A stretch of 64,000 bases of DNA, taken from assembly GCA_021848345.1 (NCBI GenBank), contig JAJZUV010000018.1:1-64000 (forward strand), written 5' to 3'. Below, piece after piece: positions 47,016 through 57,330 of the stretch. A program made the position numbers and the translations under genes. Position 1 is the first letter of the stretch. The number at the start of each line of letters is the position of its first letter. A model generated the notes under the pieces. That model saw only the letters and a program-made list of their open reading frames with translations, was not told the DNA's origin and made no database searches. The DNA comes from Pseudomonadota bacterium. Its GTDB lineage: Bacteria > Pseudomonadota > Gammaproteobacteria > Burkholderiales > Burkholderiaceae_C.

Positions 47016-47229
47016 CGGTGGGGCAACGGGAAGGGGGGGAGCCGAACGCCGCACCTTAGGGCGGATCGGGCGCGCCGGCAGCGCGCCGCCCCAGTTCCCG
47101 GGTTCCCGACACGGGTGCGTGGATTCAGAGGCGCGCTCGCCGGATCCGGGCGCCGCCGCTGGTTGCCGCGGCCCGGGGCCTTTATGCTGCGCACATGCCC
47201 TTCCAGCCGCGGCAACGCCGCTTCCAGCC

Positions 47230-47547
47230 ATGATGTACAAGTTCCGTTCCCGTGCCGATTCCGATCTGTTCATGAACCAGGGGCCCGCCGAGCGCATCCT
47301 GGGCATCATCGGCAAGCAACCGGGCTCGCAGGGGATCATCGAGCCGGCGGACATGCCGCGGGCCATCGCCGCGCTGCAGGCCGCGGTGGAGGAGGACGAA
47401 CGCGCCCGCGGCGGCGGCGGCGACGCGGAGCAGGGCGGCGCGCCGGCCGCGGGACAGGCCATCACGCTGCGCCAGCGCGCCTGGCCGTTCCTGCAGTTGC
47501 TCAAGCGCAGCCAGGAAGCCGACACTCCGGTGGTGTGGGGCGTTTGA
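47230..47547 (+). CDS. DUF1840 family protein
   Basis: The 105-residue protein begins MMYKFRSRADSDLFMNQGPA and has the DUF1840 pattern (ILGIIGKQPGSQGIIEPADM and a helical tail LRQRAWPFLQLLKRSQEADT). Function unknown; the family is common in betaproteobacteria. The stop overlaps the start of the transporter gene. Confidence 0.8.
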   Translation: MMYKFRSRADSDLFMNQGPAERILGIIGKQPGSQGIIEPADMPRAIAALQAAVEEDERARGGGGDAEQGGAPAAGQAITLRQRAWPFLQLLKRSQEADTPVVWGV

Positions 47548-49211
47548 CCTCCGCGCCGTCCGCTGCGTCCGCCGCGCCGGCTGCGCTGAGCCCGGAGCAG
47601 CGCCGCGTGCTGTTCGCCTCGGCGCTGGGCACGGTGTTCGAGTGGTACGACTTCTACCTGTACGGATCGCTGGCCGGGATCATCGGCGACGAGTTCTTCG
47701 CCGGGCTGGACCGGGGCTCGGCCTTCATCTTCGCGCTGCTGGCCTTCGCCTCGGGCTTCCTGGTGCGCCCTTTCGGCGCGCTGCTGTTCGGCAGGCTGGG
47801 CGATCTGATCGGGCGCAAGTACACCTTCCTGGTCACCATCCTGCTGATGGGCCTGTCCACCTTCATCGCCGGCCTGCTGCCGGGCTACGCCAGCATCGGC
47901 GTGGCCGCGCCGATGATCCTGGTGGCGCTGCGCCTGCTGCAGGGCCTGGCGCTGGGCGGGGAGTACGGGGGCGCGGCCACCTACGTGGGCGAATACGCGC
48001 CGCGCCAGGCCCGCGGCGCCTACACCTCGTGGCTGCAGACCACCGCCACGCTGGGCCTGCTGTTCTCCCTGCTGGTCAACGTCGGCCTGCGCCGCCTGCT
48101 GGGCGAGGAGGCCTTCGTCGCCTGGGGCTGGCGCCTGCCCTTCCTGGCCTCCAGCGCGCTGCTCGCGGTGTCGGTGTGGATGCGCCTGCGCCTGAACGAG
48201 TCCCCCGCCTTCGTGAGCATCCGGCGCGCCGGGCGCACCTCCAAGGCGCCGCTGGCGGAGGCGCTGGGGCGCGGGCCCAACCTGCGGCGGGTCATGGTGG
48301 CGCTGTTCGGCCTGACGGCGGGCCAGGGGGTGATCTGGTACACGGGCCAGTTCTACGTGCTGGTGTTCCTGACCCACACGTTGAAGGTGGACGGCGGCCT
48401 GGCCGGCGTGCTCATCGGCATTTCCCTGGTGCTGGCGATTCCCCTGTTCTGGGTGTTCGGGCGCCTGTCGGATCGCGTCGGGCGGCGCCCGGTGATGCTG
48501 GCCGGTTGCCTGCTGGCGGCGCTGGGCTACTTTCCGATGTTCCACGCGCTCACGGCGGCGGCCAACCCGGCGCTGGCGCGGGCCATGGCGCGCCACCCGG
48601 TGGTGCTGCTGGCCGATCCGGCCGACTGCTCCTTCCCGCTGCGCTCCGACGGCGGCCGGCCCTTCACCCATTCCTGCGACATCGCCAAGCAGGCCTTGAG
48701 CGACGTGGCGGTGGACTACCGGCGCCGCGACGCGCGGGGCCCGGCGCGCATCGAGGTAGGCGGGCGCAGCGTGGCGTCCTTCAACGCGCGCGGCCTGTCG
48801 GAGGCCGAACTGGCGCGGCGCCAGCAGGAACTGCAGCGCAGCCTGCGCGACGCGGTGAGCGCCGCGGGCTACCCGCGCCAGGCCGACCCGAGGCAGGTGA
48901 ACCGGCCGCTGGTCGTGCTGATCCTGACCCTGCTGGTGGCCGACGTGGCGCTGGTGTACGGGCCCATCGCCGCCACCCTGGTGGAACTGTTCCCCACGCG
49001 CATCCGCTACACCTCGATGGGCCTGCCCTACAACCTGGGCAACGGCTGGTTCGGCGGCCTGGTGCCCACCGTCGCCTTCGCGCTGGTGGCGCACGACGGG
49101 GGCATCTACCACGGGCTGTGGTACCCGGTGCTGGTGGCCGCGGGAACCTTCGCCATCGGCGTGCTGCTGCTGCCCGAGACGCGGGGAACCGACCTGTGCG
49201 CCGGCGATTGA
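47544..49211 (+). CDS. MHS-family MFS transporter with a large soluble loop
   Basis: The 555-residue protein has the metabolite:H+ symporter signatures: LGTVFEWYDFYLYGSLAGI, then FGRLGDLIGRKYTFLVTILL and LQGLALGGEYGGAATYVGEY. A hydrophilic insert of about 100 residues (about 345-450, with LADPADCSFPLRSDGGRPFT) lies late in the sequence. TTG at 47544 overlaps the upstream stop. Likely substrates are carboxylates or amino-acid-like compounds; not defined. Confidence 0.85.
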   Translation: MTSAPSAASAAPAALSPEQRRVLFASALGTVFEWYDFYLYGSLAGIIGDEFFAGLDRGSAFIFALLAFASGFLVRPFGALLFGRLGDLIGRKYTFLVTILLMGLSTFIAGLLPGYASIGVAAPMILVALRLLQGLALGGEYGGAATYVGEYAPRQARGAYTSWLQTTATLGLLFSLLVNVGLRRLLGEEAFVAWGWRLPFLASSALLAVSVWMRLRLNESPAFVSIRRAGRTSKAPLAEALGRGPNLRRVMVALFGLTAGQGVIWYTGQFYVLVFLTHTLKVDGGLAGVLIGISLVLAIPLFWVFGRLSDRVGRRPVMLAGCLLAALGYFPMFHALTAAANPALARAMARHPVVLLADPADCSFPLRSDGGRPFTHSCDIAKQALSDVAVDYRRRDARGPARIEVGGRSVASFNARGLSEAELARRQQELQRSLRDAVSAAGYPRQADPRQVNRPLVVLILTLLVADVALVYGPIAATLVELFPTRIRYTSMGLPYNLGNGWFGGLVPTVAFALVAHDGGIYHGLWYPVLVAAGTFAIGVLLLPETRGTDLCAGD

Positions 49212-49304
49212 GCGCCGGCGCGGTGCCGCTCGCGTGCCCCGACGCTTGCTTATGATGGCCGGCGTTTCCCCCTTCCGGCCGTTCGCCGCGGCGCCCGTTC
49301 CGAC

Positions 49305-50105
49305 GTGACTCCGCCCCCGTCCCGTTTCCCCGCGTCGACGCCGCGGCGCGCGCTGTTCATGGCGGCGCTGGGCCTGGCGGCGCTGGCCACGCTGGCCCTG
49401 CCCTTCGCCGGGCTGGTGCTGAGCACGCCCTGGCCGGGGCTGCACCTGCAGCCGGGGGACGGTGCCGCCGTCGGCACCTCGCTGGCCTACACGGCCGTGG
49501 CCATGGTGGTGGTGGCGCTGCTGGGCACGCCGGCGGCCTGGCTGCTGGCACGGCGCGAGTTCCGCGGCAAGTGGATCTGCGAGATCCTGGTGCTGCTGCC
49601 GCTGCTGACCCCGCCGCTGGCCATGGGGCTGCTGCTGAGCATCAGCTTCGGGCCCTACGGCTGGCTGGGACGGCCGCTGGCCCACGCCGGGCTGGCGCTC
49701 ACCAACACGCCGGCCGCCTTCGTGCTGGCGCAGGTCTACGCCAGCGCGCCGTATTTCATCGTCGCCGCGCGCGCGGCCTTCGAGGGCGTGCCGCGCGAGC
49801 TGGAGCAGATGTCGCTGAGCCTGGGGCAGTCGGCCAGCCGCACCTTCGCGCGCGTCACCCTGCCGCTGGCCGGACTGGGGCTGGGGGCGGCGCTGGCGCT
49901 GGCCTGGGTGCGGGCGCTGGGGGAGTTCGGCGTGGTGCTGATCATTGCCTACTACCCGCAGGGCATCCCGGTGCGCCTGTGGGTGAACCTGCAGGACACG
50001 GGCATGTCGGCGGTGTACCCGCTGCTGTGGCTGTTCTTCGCGGTGGGCCTGCCGCTGCCGCTGCTCGGCGGGCTCTGGTCGCGCCGCGCCGGGGTGCGCG
50101 CATGA
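49305..50105 (+). CDS. ABC transporter permease (ModB/CysT type)
   Basis: The 266-residue protein starts with GTG at 49305. It has five to six membrane helices and the EAA loop [20 protein letters not shown], as in molybdate, tungstate and sulfate permeases. It overlaps the ATPase gene by 4 bp. No binding-protein gene is in the window, so the substrate is unproven. Confidence 0.85.
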   Translation: MTPPPSRFPASTPRRALFMAALGLAALATLALPFAGLVLSTPWPGLHLQPGDGAAVGTSLAYTAVAMVVVALLGTPAAWLLARREFRGKWICEILVLLPLLTPPLAMGLLLSISFGPYGWLGRPLAHAGLALTNTPAAFVLAQVYASAPYFIVAARAAFEGVPRELEQMSLSLGQSASRTFARVTLPLAGLGLGAALALAWVRALGEFGVVLIIAYYPQGIPVRLWVNLQDTGMSAVYPLLWLFFAVGLPLPLLGGLWSRRAGVRA

Positions 50106-51193
50106 AGGTGCGCCTGGACATCCGTCAGCCGCTGGCGCTGCGCCTGGACTTCGACGTGCAGGGCTTCACCGCGCTGCTCGGGGCCAGCGGCGAGGGCAAG
50201 AGCACCACGCTGAAGGCGCTGGCCGGGCTGGTACCCAGCCGCGGCGAGCCCTTCGGCGAGCTGCCCCCGCAGCGCCGCCCGGTGGGCTACCTGCCGCAGG
50301 GCTACGCGCTGTTCCCGCATATGCGGGCCTGGGAGAACGTGGCCTATGCGCTAGGCGGTTCGCTGGCCGGGCAGCGCGCACAGGCGCTGGAACTGCTCGA
50401 TGCGGTGGGCCTGGCGGACTGGGCCCAGCACAGGCCGGCGCAGTTGTCGGGCGGGCAGCAGCAGCGCGTCGCGCTGGCGCGCGCGCTGGCGCGGCGGCCG
50501 CGCCTGCTGCTGCTGGACGAGCCCACCTCGGCGCTGGACGCGGCCACGCGCGAGGAGGTGCTGGACGAACTGGTGGCGCGCATGCACGCGCTGCACATGC
50601 CGGCGCTGGCCGCCACCCACGACGCGCACGTGGCGGCGATGGCCGACTGGGTGGTGCTGCTGGGCGGGCGCCGGGTGTTGCAGCAGGGGCGCCCGCGCGA
50701 GGTGTTCGCGCGCCCCGCCAGCCTGCGCGCCGCCGCGCTGTTGGGCCTGCGCAACCGCTTTCATGCGCGCGTGCAGGCGGGGCCCGACGCCGGCGGCATC
50801 GGGCTGCTCGACTGGGAGCAGGGCGGGCGCCAGCTGCGCGCCGCGCTGCCCGCCGGCACGCGCCCCGGCGAATTGGTGGACTGGGCGGTGGGCGCCGAGA
50901 GCCTGCGCCTGGCCGACGACACGCAGGGCTCGCCGGCCGATGGCGGACACGAAGGCGGGCACGAAGGCGGGCCGGAGGGCGCGAACGGGCAATCGCTGCC
51001 CGGCAGCGTCGAGCAGCTGGTCGCGCAGGCCGGGCACGCGCTGCTGGGGGTGCGCAGCGGCCATGCGCTGCTGTGGCTGGGCGCGAGCTGGAGCGAGGTC
51101 GAGGCGCGAGGCCTCGGCCCCGGGACCTTGGTGCGCCTGCGTTTGGCCGAGCGCGACGTGCTGGCGTGGCCGCGCGTCGAGGGCGACGCCTGA
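50102..51193 (+). CDS. ABC transporter ATPase (ModC type)
   Basis: The 363-residue ATPase has Walker [10 protein letters not shown], the [16 protein letters not shown] signature and Walker [15 protein letters not shown]-terminal part (from about 225) resembles the TOBE/ModC regulatory domain, with a Gly/His-rich linker ([10 protein letters not shown]). It pairs with the permease gene just upstream. Molybdate or sulfate import is the best guess. Confidence 0.85.
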   Translation: MKVRLDIRQPLALRLDFDVQGFTALLGASGEGKSTTLKALAGLVPSRGEPFGELPPQRRPVGYLPQGYALFPHMRAWENVAYALGGSLAGQRAQALELLDAVGLADWAQHRPAQLSGGQQQRVALARALARRPRLLLLDEPTSALDAATREEVLDELVARMHALHMPALAATHDAHVAAMADWVVLLGGRRVLQQGRPREVFARPASLRAAALLGLRNRFHARVQAGPDAGGIGLLDWEQGGRQLRAALPAGTRPGELVDWAVGAESLRLADDTQGSPADGGHEGGHEGGPEGANGQSLPGSVEQLVAQAGHALLGVRSGHALLWLGASWSEVEARGLGPGTLVRLRLAERDVLAWPRVEGDA

Positions 51194-51238
51194 GCCGCCG
51201 CGCGCCATCCCGCCTCGAAGCGACCAGGAGAGCACGAC

Positions 51239-51808
51239 ATGGGCAAGAATCGTCTGGAAGCCTTCAGCGACGGGGTGATCGCGATCATCATCACCATCAT
51301 GGTGCTGGAGCTGAAGGTACCGCACGGCGCCGACTGGGCCGAATTGCGCCCGCTGCTGCCGGTGCTGCTGAGCTATGTGCTGAGCTTCGTCTACGTGGGC
51401 ATCTACTGGAACAACCACCATCACCTGCTGCACGTGGCGGGGCGGGTCAGCGGCGCGGTGCTGTGGGCCAACCTGCACCTGCTGTTCTGGCTGTCGCTGC
51501 TGCCCTTCGCCACCGGCTGGATGGGCGAGAACCGCTTCGCCTCCGCGCCCACGGCCTTGTACGGCGTGGTGCTGCTGATGGCGGCCGTCGCCTATTGGCT
51601 GCTGCAGCGCGCCATGATCGCCGCCGGCGGCCAGGTGCTGCGGCGCGCGGTGGGGCGGGATGCCAAGGGCAAGGTGTCGCCGTTCCTGTACCTGGCCGGC
51701 ATCGCGCTGTCGCTGCGCGAACCCCCGCTGGCGCAGGCCCTGTACGCGCTGGTGGCGTGCATGTGGCTGGTGCCCGATCGCCGCATCGAGCGCGCGCTGG
51801 AGCATTGA
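51239..51808 (+). CDS. TMEM175-family potassium channel-like protein
   Basis: The 189-residue protein (ATG at 51239) has the TMEM175/DUF1211 signature in helix 1, MGKNRLEAFSDGVIAIIITI, and several more membrane helices (LLSYVLSFVYVGIYWNNHHH). Bacterial members conduct K+. It stands alone here. GGAG lies before the start. Confidence 0.88.
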   Translation: MGKNRLEAFSDGVIAIIITIMVLELKVPHGADWAELRPLLPVLLSYVLSFVYVGIYWNNHHHLLHVAGRVSGAVLWANLHLLFWLSLLPFATGWMGENRFASAPTALYGVVLLMAAVAYWLLQRAMIAAGGQVLRRAVGRDAKGKVSPFLYLAGIALSLREPPLAQALYALVACMWLVPDRRIERALEH

Positions 51809-51824
51809 GGCGCGCCGCGCGCGC

Positions 51825-53003
51825 TCAGGCGGCGATCCCGTCGACGGCGAGCAGCAGGCGCCGCAGGTCCCCGGGCTGGTGCGCGGCCGACAGGCTCAGG
51901 CGCAGGCGCGCGCTGCCCGCGGGCACGGTGGGCGGGCGGATCGCCGGCACCCACAGGCCCTGCTCCCAGAGCCGGCGCATGGCGTCCAGCGCGGCTTCGT
52001 TGGAGCCCAGGACGACGGGTTGCACGGGGGTCTCGGAATCGCCCAGGCGCCACGCGGCGGGCCAGCGGTCGTGCTCGCGCACCATGCGCACGAGTTCGCG
52101 CAGGCGTTCGCGGCGCCACGATTCCTCGGCGATCACGCGCAGGCTGGCGCGCAGGGTCTCGGCGATCATCGCCGGCGCCGCGGTGGCGAAGATGTAGCTG
52201 CGCGTGCGCTGCATGAGGAACTCGACGGCGTCGTCGGCGCCGGCCACGAAGGCCCCGGCCACGCCGGCCGCCTTGCCCAGCGTGGCCATGTACAGCAGGC
52301 GCGGGCTGCGCAGGCCGAAGGCGGCCGCGCTGCCGGCGCCGCCGGGGCCGAGCACGCCGAAGCCGTGGGCGTCGTCCACCAGCAGCAGTGCGTCGAAGCG
52401 TTCGGCCAGCTCCAGCAGTTCGCGCAGGGGCGCGATGGTGCCGTCCATGCTGAACACGGCGTCGGTGGTGATCAGGCGCCGCCGCGCGCGGCAGGCCTGC
52501 AGGCGCCGCGCCAGGTCGTCGACGTCGCGGTGGGCGTAGACCTGCACCTCGGCGCGCGACAGGCGCGCGCCGTCGATCAGGCAGGCATGGTTCAGCGCAT
52601 CGGAGAACACCGCGTCGCCGCGCCCGGCCAGCGCCGGCACCAGCCCCGCGTTGGCCGGGAAGCCGGCGTAGAAATACAGCGCGCGGGGCAGGCCGACGAA
52701 GGCCGCCAGCTCGCGCTCGAGGTCCTCGTGGGCGCGGCTGTGGCCGCACAGCACGGGCGAGGCCGTGGCGCCGGTACCCCAGCGCGCGGCGGCCTCGCGC
52801 GCGGCCTGCACCAGCGCCGGGTGCTGCGCCAGGCCCAGGTAGTCGTTGCTGCAGAAGGCCAGCATGTCGCGCCCGTCGATGCGCAGGCGCGGGCCGTCGT
52901 AGGCGTCGATCACGCGTCGCTGCCGGCGCAGCTGCGCGGCATCCAGCGCGCGCAGTTCGGCGCCGAAGTCCCAGGCGCCGGCCCCGGCGGGCGGCGGCGT
53001 CAC
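51825..53003 (-). CDS. bioF: 8-amino-7-oxononanoate synthase
   Basis: BioF condenses pimeloyl-ACP/CoA with L-alanine, the first committed step of biotin ring assembly. The 392-residue PLP enzyme has the Lys in [10 protein letters not shown], the [10 protein letters not shown] motif and [14 protein letters not shown] at 53003 overlaps the bioD stop. It is third in the order bioA-bioD-bioF. Confidence 0.95.
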   Translation of the reverse strand: MTPPPAGAGAWDFGAELRALDAAQLRRQRRVIDAYDGPRLRIDGRDMLAFCSNDYLGLAQHPALVQAAREAAARWGTGATASPVLCGHSRAHEDLERELAAFVGLPRALYFYAGFPANAGLVPALAGRGDAVFSDALNHACLIDGARLSRAEVQVYAHRDVDDLARRLQACRARRRLITTDAVFSMDGTIAPLRELLELAERFDALLLVDDAHGFGVLGPGGAGSAAAFGLRSPRLLYMATLGKAAGVAGAFVAGADDAVEFLMQRTRSYIFATAAPAMIAETLRASLRVIAEESWRRERLRELVRMVREHDRWPAAWRLGDSETPVQPVVLGSNEAALDAMRRLWEQGLWVPAIRPPTVPAGSARLRLSLSAAHQPGDLRRLLLAVDGIAA

Positions 53004-53674
53004 TGCGACCACAGCAGTTGCCGCGCGGCGGCGGCGGGATCGGGGCGCGCCATGTGCTCGATGATGCCCAGGCAGGGAGCGCGCAGGCGCGCACGCAGCA
53101 GTTCGATGTTGTCCTCGGGCGCCAGCATCGCGGGGTCGATGCGGTTGGCGATCCACCCCGCCAGCGGCAGGCCGCGCGCGGCGATCGCCTCCTGCGTGAG
53201 CAGCGCGTGGTTGAGGCAGCCCAGGCGCAGCCCGACCACCAGGATCACCGGCAGGCGCAGCAGGCGCGCCAGGTCGCCGCCGTCTTCCTGGGCCGACAGC
53301 GGCACGAGCAGGCCGCCGACGCCCTCCACCACGACGGCGTCGGCCTGCTCGCGCAGTGCGCGCACGGCGTCGGCGATGCGCTGAAGGTCAATGCGCGTGC
53401 CGTCGCGCCGTGCCGCGGCGTGCGGGGAGATGGGCTGTTCGAGGGCGTAGGGATTGTCCAGCTCGGGGGCCACGGCCAGGCTGCTGGCGGCGCGCAGCCG
53501 GGCCACGTCCTCGTTGACCCCGTCCTTGCCGGCGCCGGCGGACACCGGCTTGGCGCCGACCACGCGGGCGTGACGTTCGCGCAGCAGGTGCAGCAGCGCG
53601 CAGGCGGCCAGGGTCTTGCCGATCTCGGTGTCGGTGCCGGCGACCAGCCAGGCGGGGCAGAGGTTCCGGGTCAT
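53000..53674 (-). CDS. bioD: Dethiobiotin synthetase
   Basis: BioD forms the ureido ring of dethiobiotin from DAPA, CO2 and ATP. The 224-residue protein has the P-loop GTDTEIGKT near residue 13, then [10 protein letters not shown] and the [12 protein letters not shown] motif. ATG at 53674. Between bioA and bioF in one operon. Confidence 0.95.
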   Translation of the reverse strand: MTRNLCPAWLVAGTDTEIGKTLAACALLHLLRERHARVVGAKPVSAGAGKDGVNEDVARLRAASSLAVAPELDNPYALEQPISPHAAARRDGTRIDLQRIADAVRALREQADAVVVEGVGGLLVPLSAQEDGGDLARLLRLPVILVVGLRLGCLNHALLTQEAIAARGLPLAGWIANRIDPAMLAPEDNIELLRARLRAPCLGIIEHMARPDPAAAARQLLWSQ

Positions 53675-53717
53675 GGGGCGGCGGACTCCTTCGGGATGGC
53701 CTCGGCTCGCGCGGCGT

Positions 53718-55094
53718 TCAGGCCAGCGCCTGTTCGGCGTGCGCGTCGGCGCCGGGTTCGCGCAGGCTGGCCTGCAGCGCCCCCAGCGTGGCCTGCAGCA
53801 GGTGCGCGGCGGCGGCCTCGTCGATCACGTAGGGCGGCATGAAGTACAGCGTGGAGCCGATGGGCCGAAGCAGCGCGCCGCGCTCCAGCGCCTCCAGCCC
53901 GAAGCGGCGCGCGAAGTCGGCGGGCGCCTCGTGCACGTCCCAGGCCCAGATCATGCCGATGCGCCTGGCGTGGCGCAGGCGCGGGTGTTTGTGCAGGGGT
54001 TCGAACAGGACGTCCAGGCGCTGGGCCAGCGCGGCGTTGGCGGCCAGGCACGCGTCGTCCAGCAGGTCCAGCGTGGCCAGCGCGGCGGCGCAGGCCAGCG
54101 GGTTGCCGGTATACGAATGCGAGTGCAGGAAGCCGCGCGCGACGTCGTCGTCGTAGAAGGCCTCGAACACGGCGTCGGTGCTGAGCACCACGGACAAGGG
54201 CAGGAAGCCGCCGGTCAGGCCCTTGCCGAGGCACAGGAAATCCGGGCGCACGCCGGCCTGCTCGCAGGCCGTGAAACTGCCGGTGCGCCCCATGCCGACG
54301 GCGATCTCGTCGGCCACCAGGTGCACCTCGTGGCGTGTGCACAGCTCGCGCACCCGCCTCAGGTACTCGGGAGGATGGAATGCGAAGCCGGCCGCGCATT
54401 GGACCAGGGGCTCGACGATCAGCGCCGCGGTGTGCGCGGCCTCGCGCTCCAGCCAGGTGTCCAGTTCGGCGCAGGCGCGTTCCACCTCGGCCCGCTGTGC
54501 GGCGGCATCGGGCAGACCCTGCAGGCGCGGCACCGGGACGGTGGCGGCGATGCGCAGCAAGGGCGCGTAGCTGGAGCGGAACAGATCCACGTCGGTCACG
54601 CCGAGGGCGCCCACGGTCTCGCCGTGGTAGCTGCCGCCCAGCGACACGAAACGGTTCTTCTGCGGGCGCCCGAGGTTGCGCCAGTAATGCGCGCTGAGCT
54701 TGAGCGCGATCTCGTTGGCACAGGCGCCGTCGCTGGCGTATTGGGCGTGGCCCAGGCCGGTGCGCGCGGCCAGGCGCTCGGACAGGCGCACCACGCCTTC
54801 GTGGGTGAGCCCGGCCAGCATCACGTGTTCCACCCGCTCCATCTGCGCCGCGATGGCCGCCTTGATGCGCGGCTGGCAGTGCCCGAACAGGTTCACCCAC
54901 CAGGAGCTGATGGCGTCGAGCACCCGGCGGCCCTGGTCGTCGGTCAGCCACACCCCGTCGCCGCCGACGATCACCCGGGGCGGCGCTGTCTCGTGCCGCT
55001 TCATCTGCGTGCACGGGTGCCAGACGCTGCGCAGGCTGCGCGCGGCAAGGTCCGCGGCGGGCGCGTCGGAGGTGGGTGCGGGCTCGGGGTTCAC
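53718..55094 (-). CDS. bioA: Adenosylmethionine-8-amino-7-oxononanoate aminotransferase
   Basis: BioA transfers an amino group from S-adenosylmethionine to KAPA, giving DAPA. The 458-residue PLP enzyme has VWHPCTQMKRH at the N-terminus, the DEIAVGMGRTGSF segment and Lys in FLCLGKGLTGGFLPLS. GTG at 55094 is the start. First gene of the biotin operon; bioB is not in the window. The 224-bp region to the M20 gene is a shared divergent promoter zone. Confidence 0.96.
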   Translation of the reverse strand: MNPEPAPTSDAPAADLAARSLRSVWHPCTQMKRHETAPPRVIVGGDGVWLTDDQGRRVLDAISSWWVNLFGHCQPRIKAAIAAQMERVEHVMLAGLTHEGVVRLSERLAARTGLGHAQYASDGACANEIALKLSAHYWRNLGRPQKNRFVSLGGSYHGETVGALGVTDVDLFRSSYAPLLRIAATVPVPRLQGLPDAAAQRAEVERACAELDTWLEREAAHTAALIVEPLVQCAAGFAFHPPEYLRRVRELCTRHEVHLVADEIAVGMGRTGSFTACEQAGVRPDFLCLGKGLTGGFLPLSVVLSTDAVFEAFYDDDVARGFLHSHSYTGNPLACAAALATLDLLDDACLAANAALAQRLDVLFEPLHKHPRLRHARRIGMIWAWDVHEAPADFARRFGLEALERGALLRPIGSTLYFMPPYVIDEAAAAHLLQATLGALQASLREPGADAHAEQALA

Positions 55095-55318
55095 GGCAGG
55101 GGGCGATGCGGCGTGGGAGGCACATCATAGACAAGCCCGGAGCCGCCGCCGTCGTCGCTCGCGCCGGTGAGATGGCGCGCCGGCGCGACAGGCCATGGCC
55201 ACGCGGGCCCCGTGGGAGTATCGGCGGTTTGCAGGGCCGCGATGCCGGTGGTTCAATGTTCGCAGGGCCCCGCGCGAGCGCGTTTCCCGCGGTTTCGCGG
55301 CGGCCGGTTCGCTCGCCG

Positions 55319-56569
55319 ATGTGGAATTCAGACAGTCCGTTGCCCTTTCTCAACTCCTGCCATGCGGAGTTGACGCGCCTACGGCGTGAACTGCACGCCC
55401 ACCCCGAACTGGGTTTCGAGGAACACCGCACCGCCGGCCTGGTGGCCGAACGCCTGCGCGCGTGGGGGGTCGACGAGGTGCATGCCGGCATCGGCGGCAC
55501 CGGCGTGGTGGGGGTGATCCACGGCCGTCGCGAGCCGCTGCCTGGAGACGAACGTCCCGAATCGGCCGGCGCCGAGCCCTGGCCGCGCAGCGTGGGCCTG
55601 CGCGCCGACATGGACGCGCTGCCCATGCACGAGGACAACGAATCCCCCTGGCGCTCGACGCGCTCGGGGGTGATGCACGCCTGCGGGCACGACGGCCACA
55701 CCACCATGTTGCTGGGCGCGGCGCGCTACCTGGCGGCCTCGCGCAATTTCGCGGGACGCGTGCACTGCATCTTCCAGCCGGCCGAGGAGGGGCTGGGCGG
55801 TGCGCGCGCCATGCTGCAGGACGGCCTGTTCGAGCGCTTTCCGGTGGACTGGGTGTTCGGCATGCACAACTGGCCGCTGCTGCCGGCCGGACACATCGGG
55901 CTGGCGCCGGGCGCCATGATGGCGGCGGCCGACCGCATCACCATCCACATCACCGGCACCGGGGGCCACGGCGCGCACCCGCATCTGGCGGTCGATCCGG
56001 TGCTGGTGGCCGGGCACGTGATCACCGCGGTGCAGACCCTGGTGGCGCGCGACGTGGATCCGGCGCAGCAGGCCGTGGTCAGCCTGTGCGCCATGCAGGC
56101 CGGTGACCCCGGCGCGATGAGCGTGATTCCGCGCCGCGTGAGCCTGGTGGGTACGGCGCGCAGTTTCCGCGCCGACGTGCAGCAGTTGCTGGAGGATCGG
56201 CTGGGTCCGCTGGTGCAGTCGGTCGCGCTGGCCTTCGGCGCGCGCGCCGAGCTGGTCTACGAACGGGTCTACCCGGCCACCATCAACACGCCCCACGTGG
56301 CCTTCCACGCCGCCGAGGTGGCCGCCGAACTGGTGGGCGAGGCCTCGGTGGTGCGCAACCTGCCGCCCAGCATGGGCGCCGAGGACTTCGCCTTCATGCT
56401 GCAGGCGGCGCCCGGCGCCTACCTGCGCCTGGGCACCGGCGGCAACGGCTCGGCGCAGCTGCACTCGTCGCGCTTCGACTTCAACGACGCCGTGCTTCCG
56501 CTGGGCGCCGCGCTGTACGCGCGCCTGGCCGAGCGCGCGCTGGACCGCCCCGCCGCGGCGATGCTCTGA
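55319..56569 (+). CDS. M20D-family amidohydrolase
   Basis: The 416-residue protein resembles hippurate/N-acyl-amino-acid amidohydrolases: ELHAHPELGFEEHRTAGLV, GLRADMDALPMHEDN, the metal motif MHACGHDGHTTMLLGAARYL, and FQPAEEGLGGARAM. ATG at 55319 (MWNSDSPLPFLNSCHAEL). It is divergent from bioA and converges on the Imm52 gene. Substrate is not known. Confidence 0.93.
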   Translation: MWNSDSPLPFLNSCHAELTRLRRELHAHPELGFEEHRTAGLVAERLRAWGVDEVHAGIGGTGVVGVIHGRREPLPGDERPESAGAEPWPRSVGLRADMDALPMHEDNESPWRSTRSGVMHACGHDGHTTMLLGAARYLAASRNFAGRVHCIFQPAEEGLGGARAMLQDGLFERFPVDWVFGMHNWPLLPAGHIGLAPGAMMAAADRITIHITGTGGHGAHPHLAVDPVLVAGHVITAVQTLVARDVDPAQQAVVSLCAMQAGDPGAMSVIPRRVSLVGTARSFRADVQQLLEDRLGPLVQSVALAFGARAELVYERVYPATINTPHVAFHAAEVAAELVGEASVVRNLPPSMGAEDFAFMLQAAPGAYLRLGTGGNGSAQLHSSRFDFNDAVLPLGAALYARLAERALDRPAAAML

Positions 56570-56582
56570 GCGTCCCCTCGGA

Positions 56583-57326
56583 TCACTGCGGGCGCAGGAA
56601 ATCCGCGTAGTTCGGCAGCAGATCCTCGTCGACCAGCCGGATCTCCAGTTCGTTGGCCGCGCGCACGTGCCGCGGGTTGTTCGCCGAGAACGGTTCGTCG
56701 CTGACGCTGACCACGATCGTGCCCAGGCGTCGGCCGCGTGGGTCGTCCACGGCGACCAGCGCCGCTGCCTCGGGAACCTGCCGCGGGGTGATCACTCGCG
56801 GCAGGTAGAGCATCGCATTGACCCCGGGCTTGTCCTCGAACACCTCCTTGGAGAAATAGCCGCGGGATCCGGCGATCACGTAATAGGGCGCATAGGTGCG
56901 TGCGAGCGCCGAGACGAGGGCGATGCGCGCCTGCACGTCGGTCAGCCAGGGCGGGGGAGTCTCGGATCCTCCGAGGGTCAATTCAACGACGTTGCCCGAG
57001 AACTCGCTGTCAAAGTCCAGCGCAGCATCCGCCGCAGCCGGATCCTCCAGGAGCCCGTTCCACATGCCGATGATCGTGAGTCCCTTGTCCATGCCCCGGT
57101 ACTCCTCCGTCAGGACAGCCAGGGCCGTCGCCGAGGGCGTTCCATCCGGTTCGAACACGGGGAAAAGACGGGCCTGCTGTTCGGTCCAGCCCTTGAGCCA
57201 CCAACGCGAGAGACTCTTGTCGGCCGGGCCGAGGGTCTGCAGAAAGCCCCGGAAGCGATTCAGGTGAAACACGAAGTCGCCTCGCCTTTGGGGAGGGTCG
57301 TCTCGAAACTGTGCGGACAGCCACAT
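56583..57326 (-). CDS. Imm52-family immunity protein
   Basis: The 247-residue protein (ATG at 57326, MWLSAQFRDDPPQRRGDFVF) fits Imm52: FLQTLGPADKSLSRWWLKGW, then the central alpha/beta part with EFSGNVVELTLGG and the C-terminal ANELEIRLVDEDLLPNYADF. Imm52 proteins protect cells from Tox-REase-5 toxins. A TTG at 57341 would add five residues. It follows the toxin gene directly. Confidence 0.72.
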   Translation of the reverse strand: MWLSAQFRDDPPQRRGDFVFHLNRFRGFLQTLGPADKSLSRWWLKGWTEQQARLFPVFEPDGTPSATALAVLTEEYRGMDKGLTIIGMWNGLLEDPAAADAALDFDSEFSGNVVELTLGGSETPPPWLTDVQARIALVSALARTYAPYYVIAGSRGYFSKEVFEDKPGVNAMLYLPRVITPRQVPEAAALVAVDDPRGRRLGTIVVSVSDEPFSANNPRHVRAANELEIRLVDEDLLPNYADFLRPQ

Positions 57327-57330
57327 GGCA

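Noticed and set aside
47016..49685. Long minus-strand extension of the cydA frame
   Set aside because: It is low-complexity Gln/Arg/His sequence opposite the MFS transporter and DUF1840 genes; cydA clearly starts at 47015.
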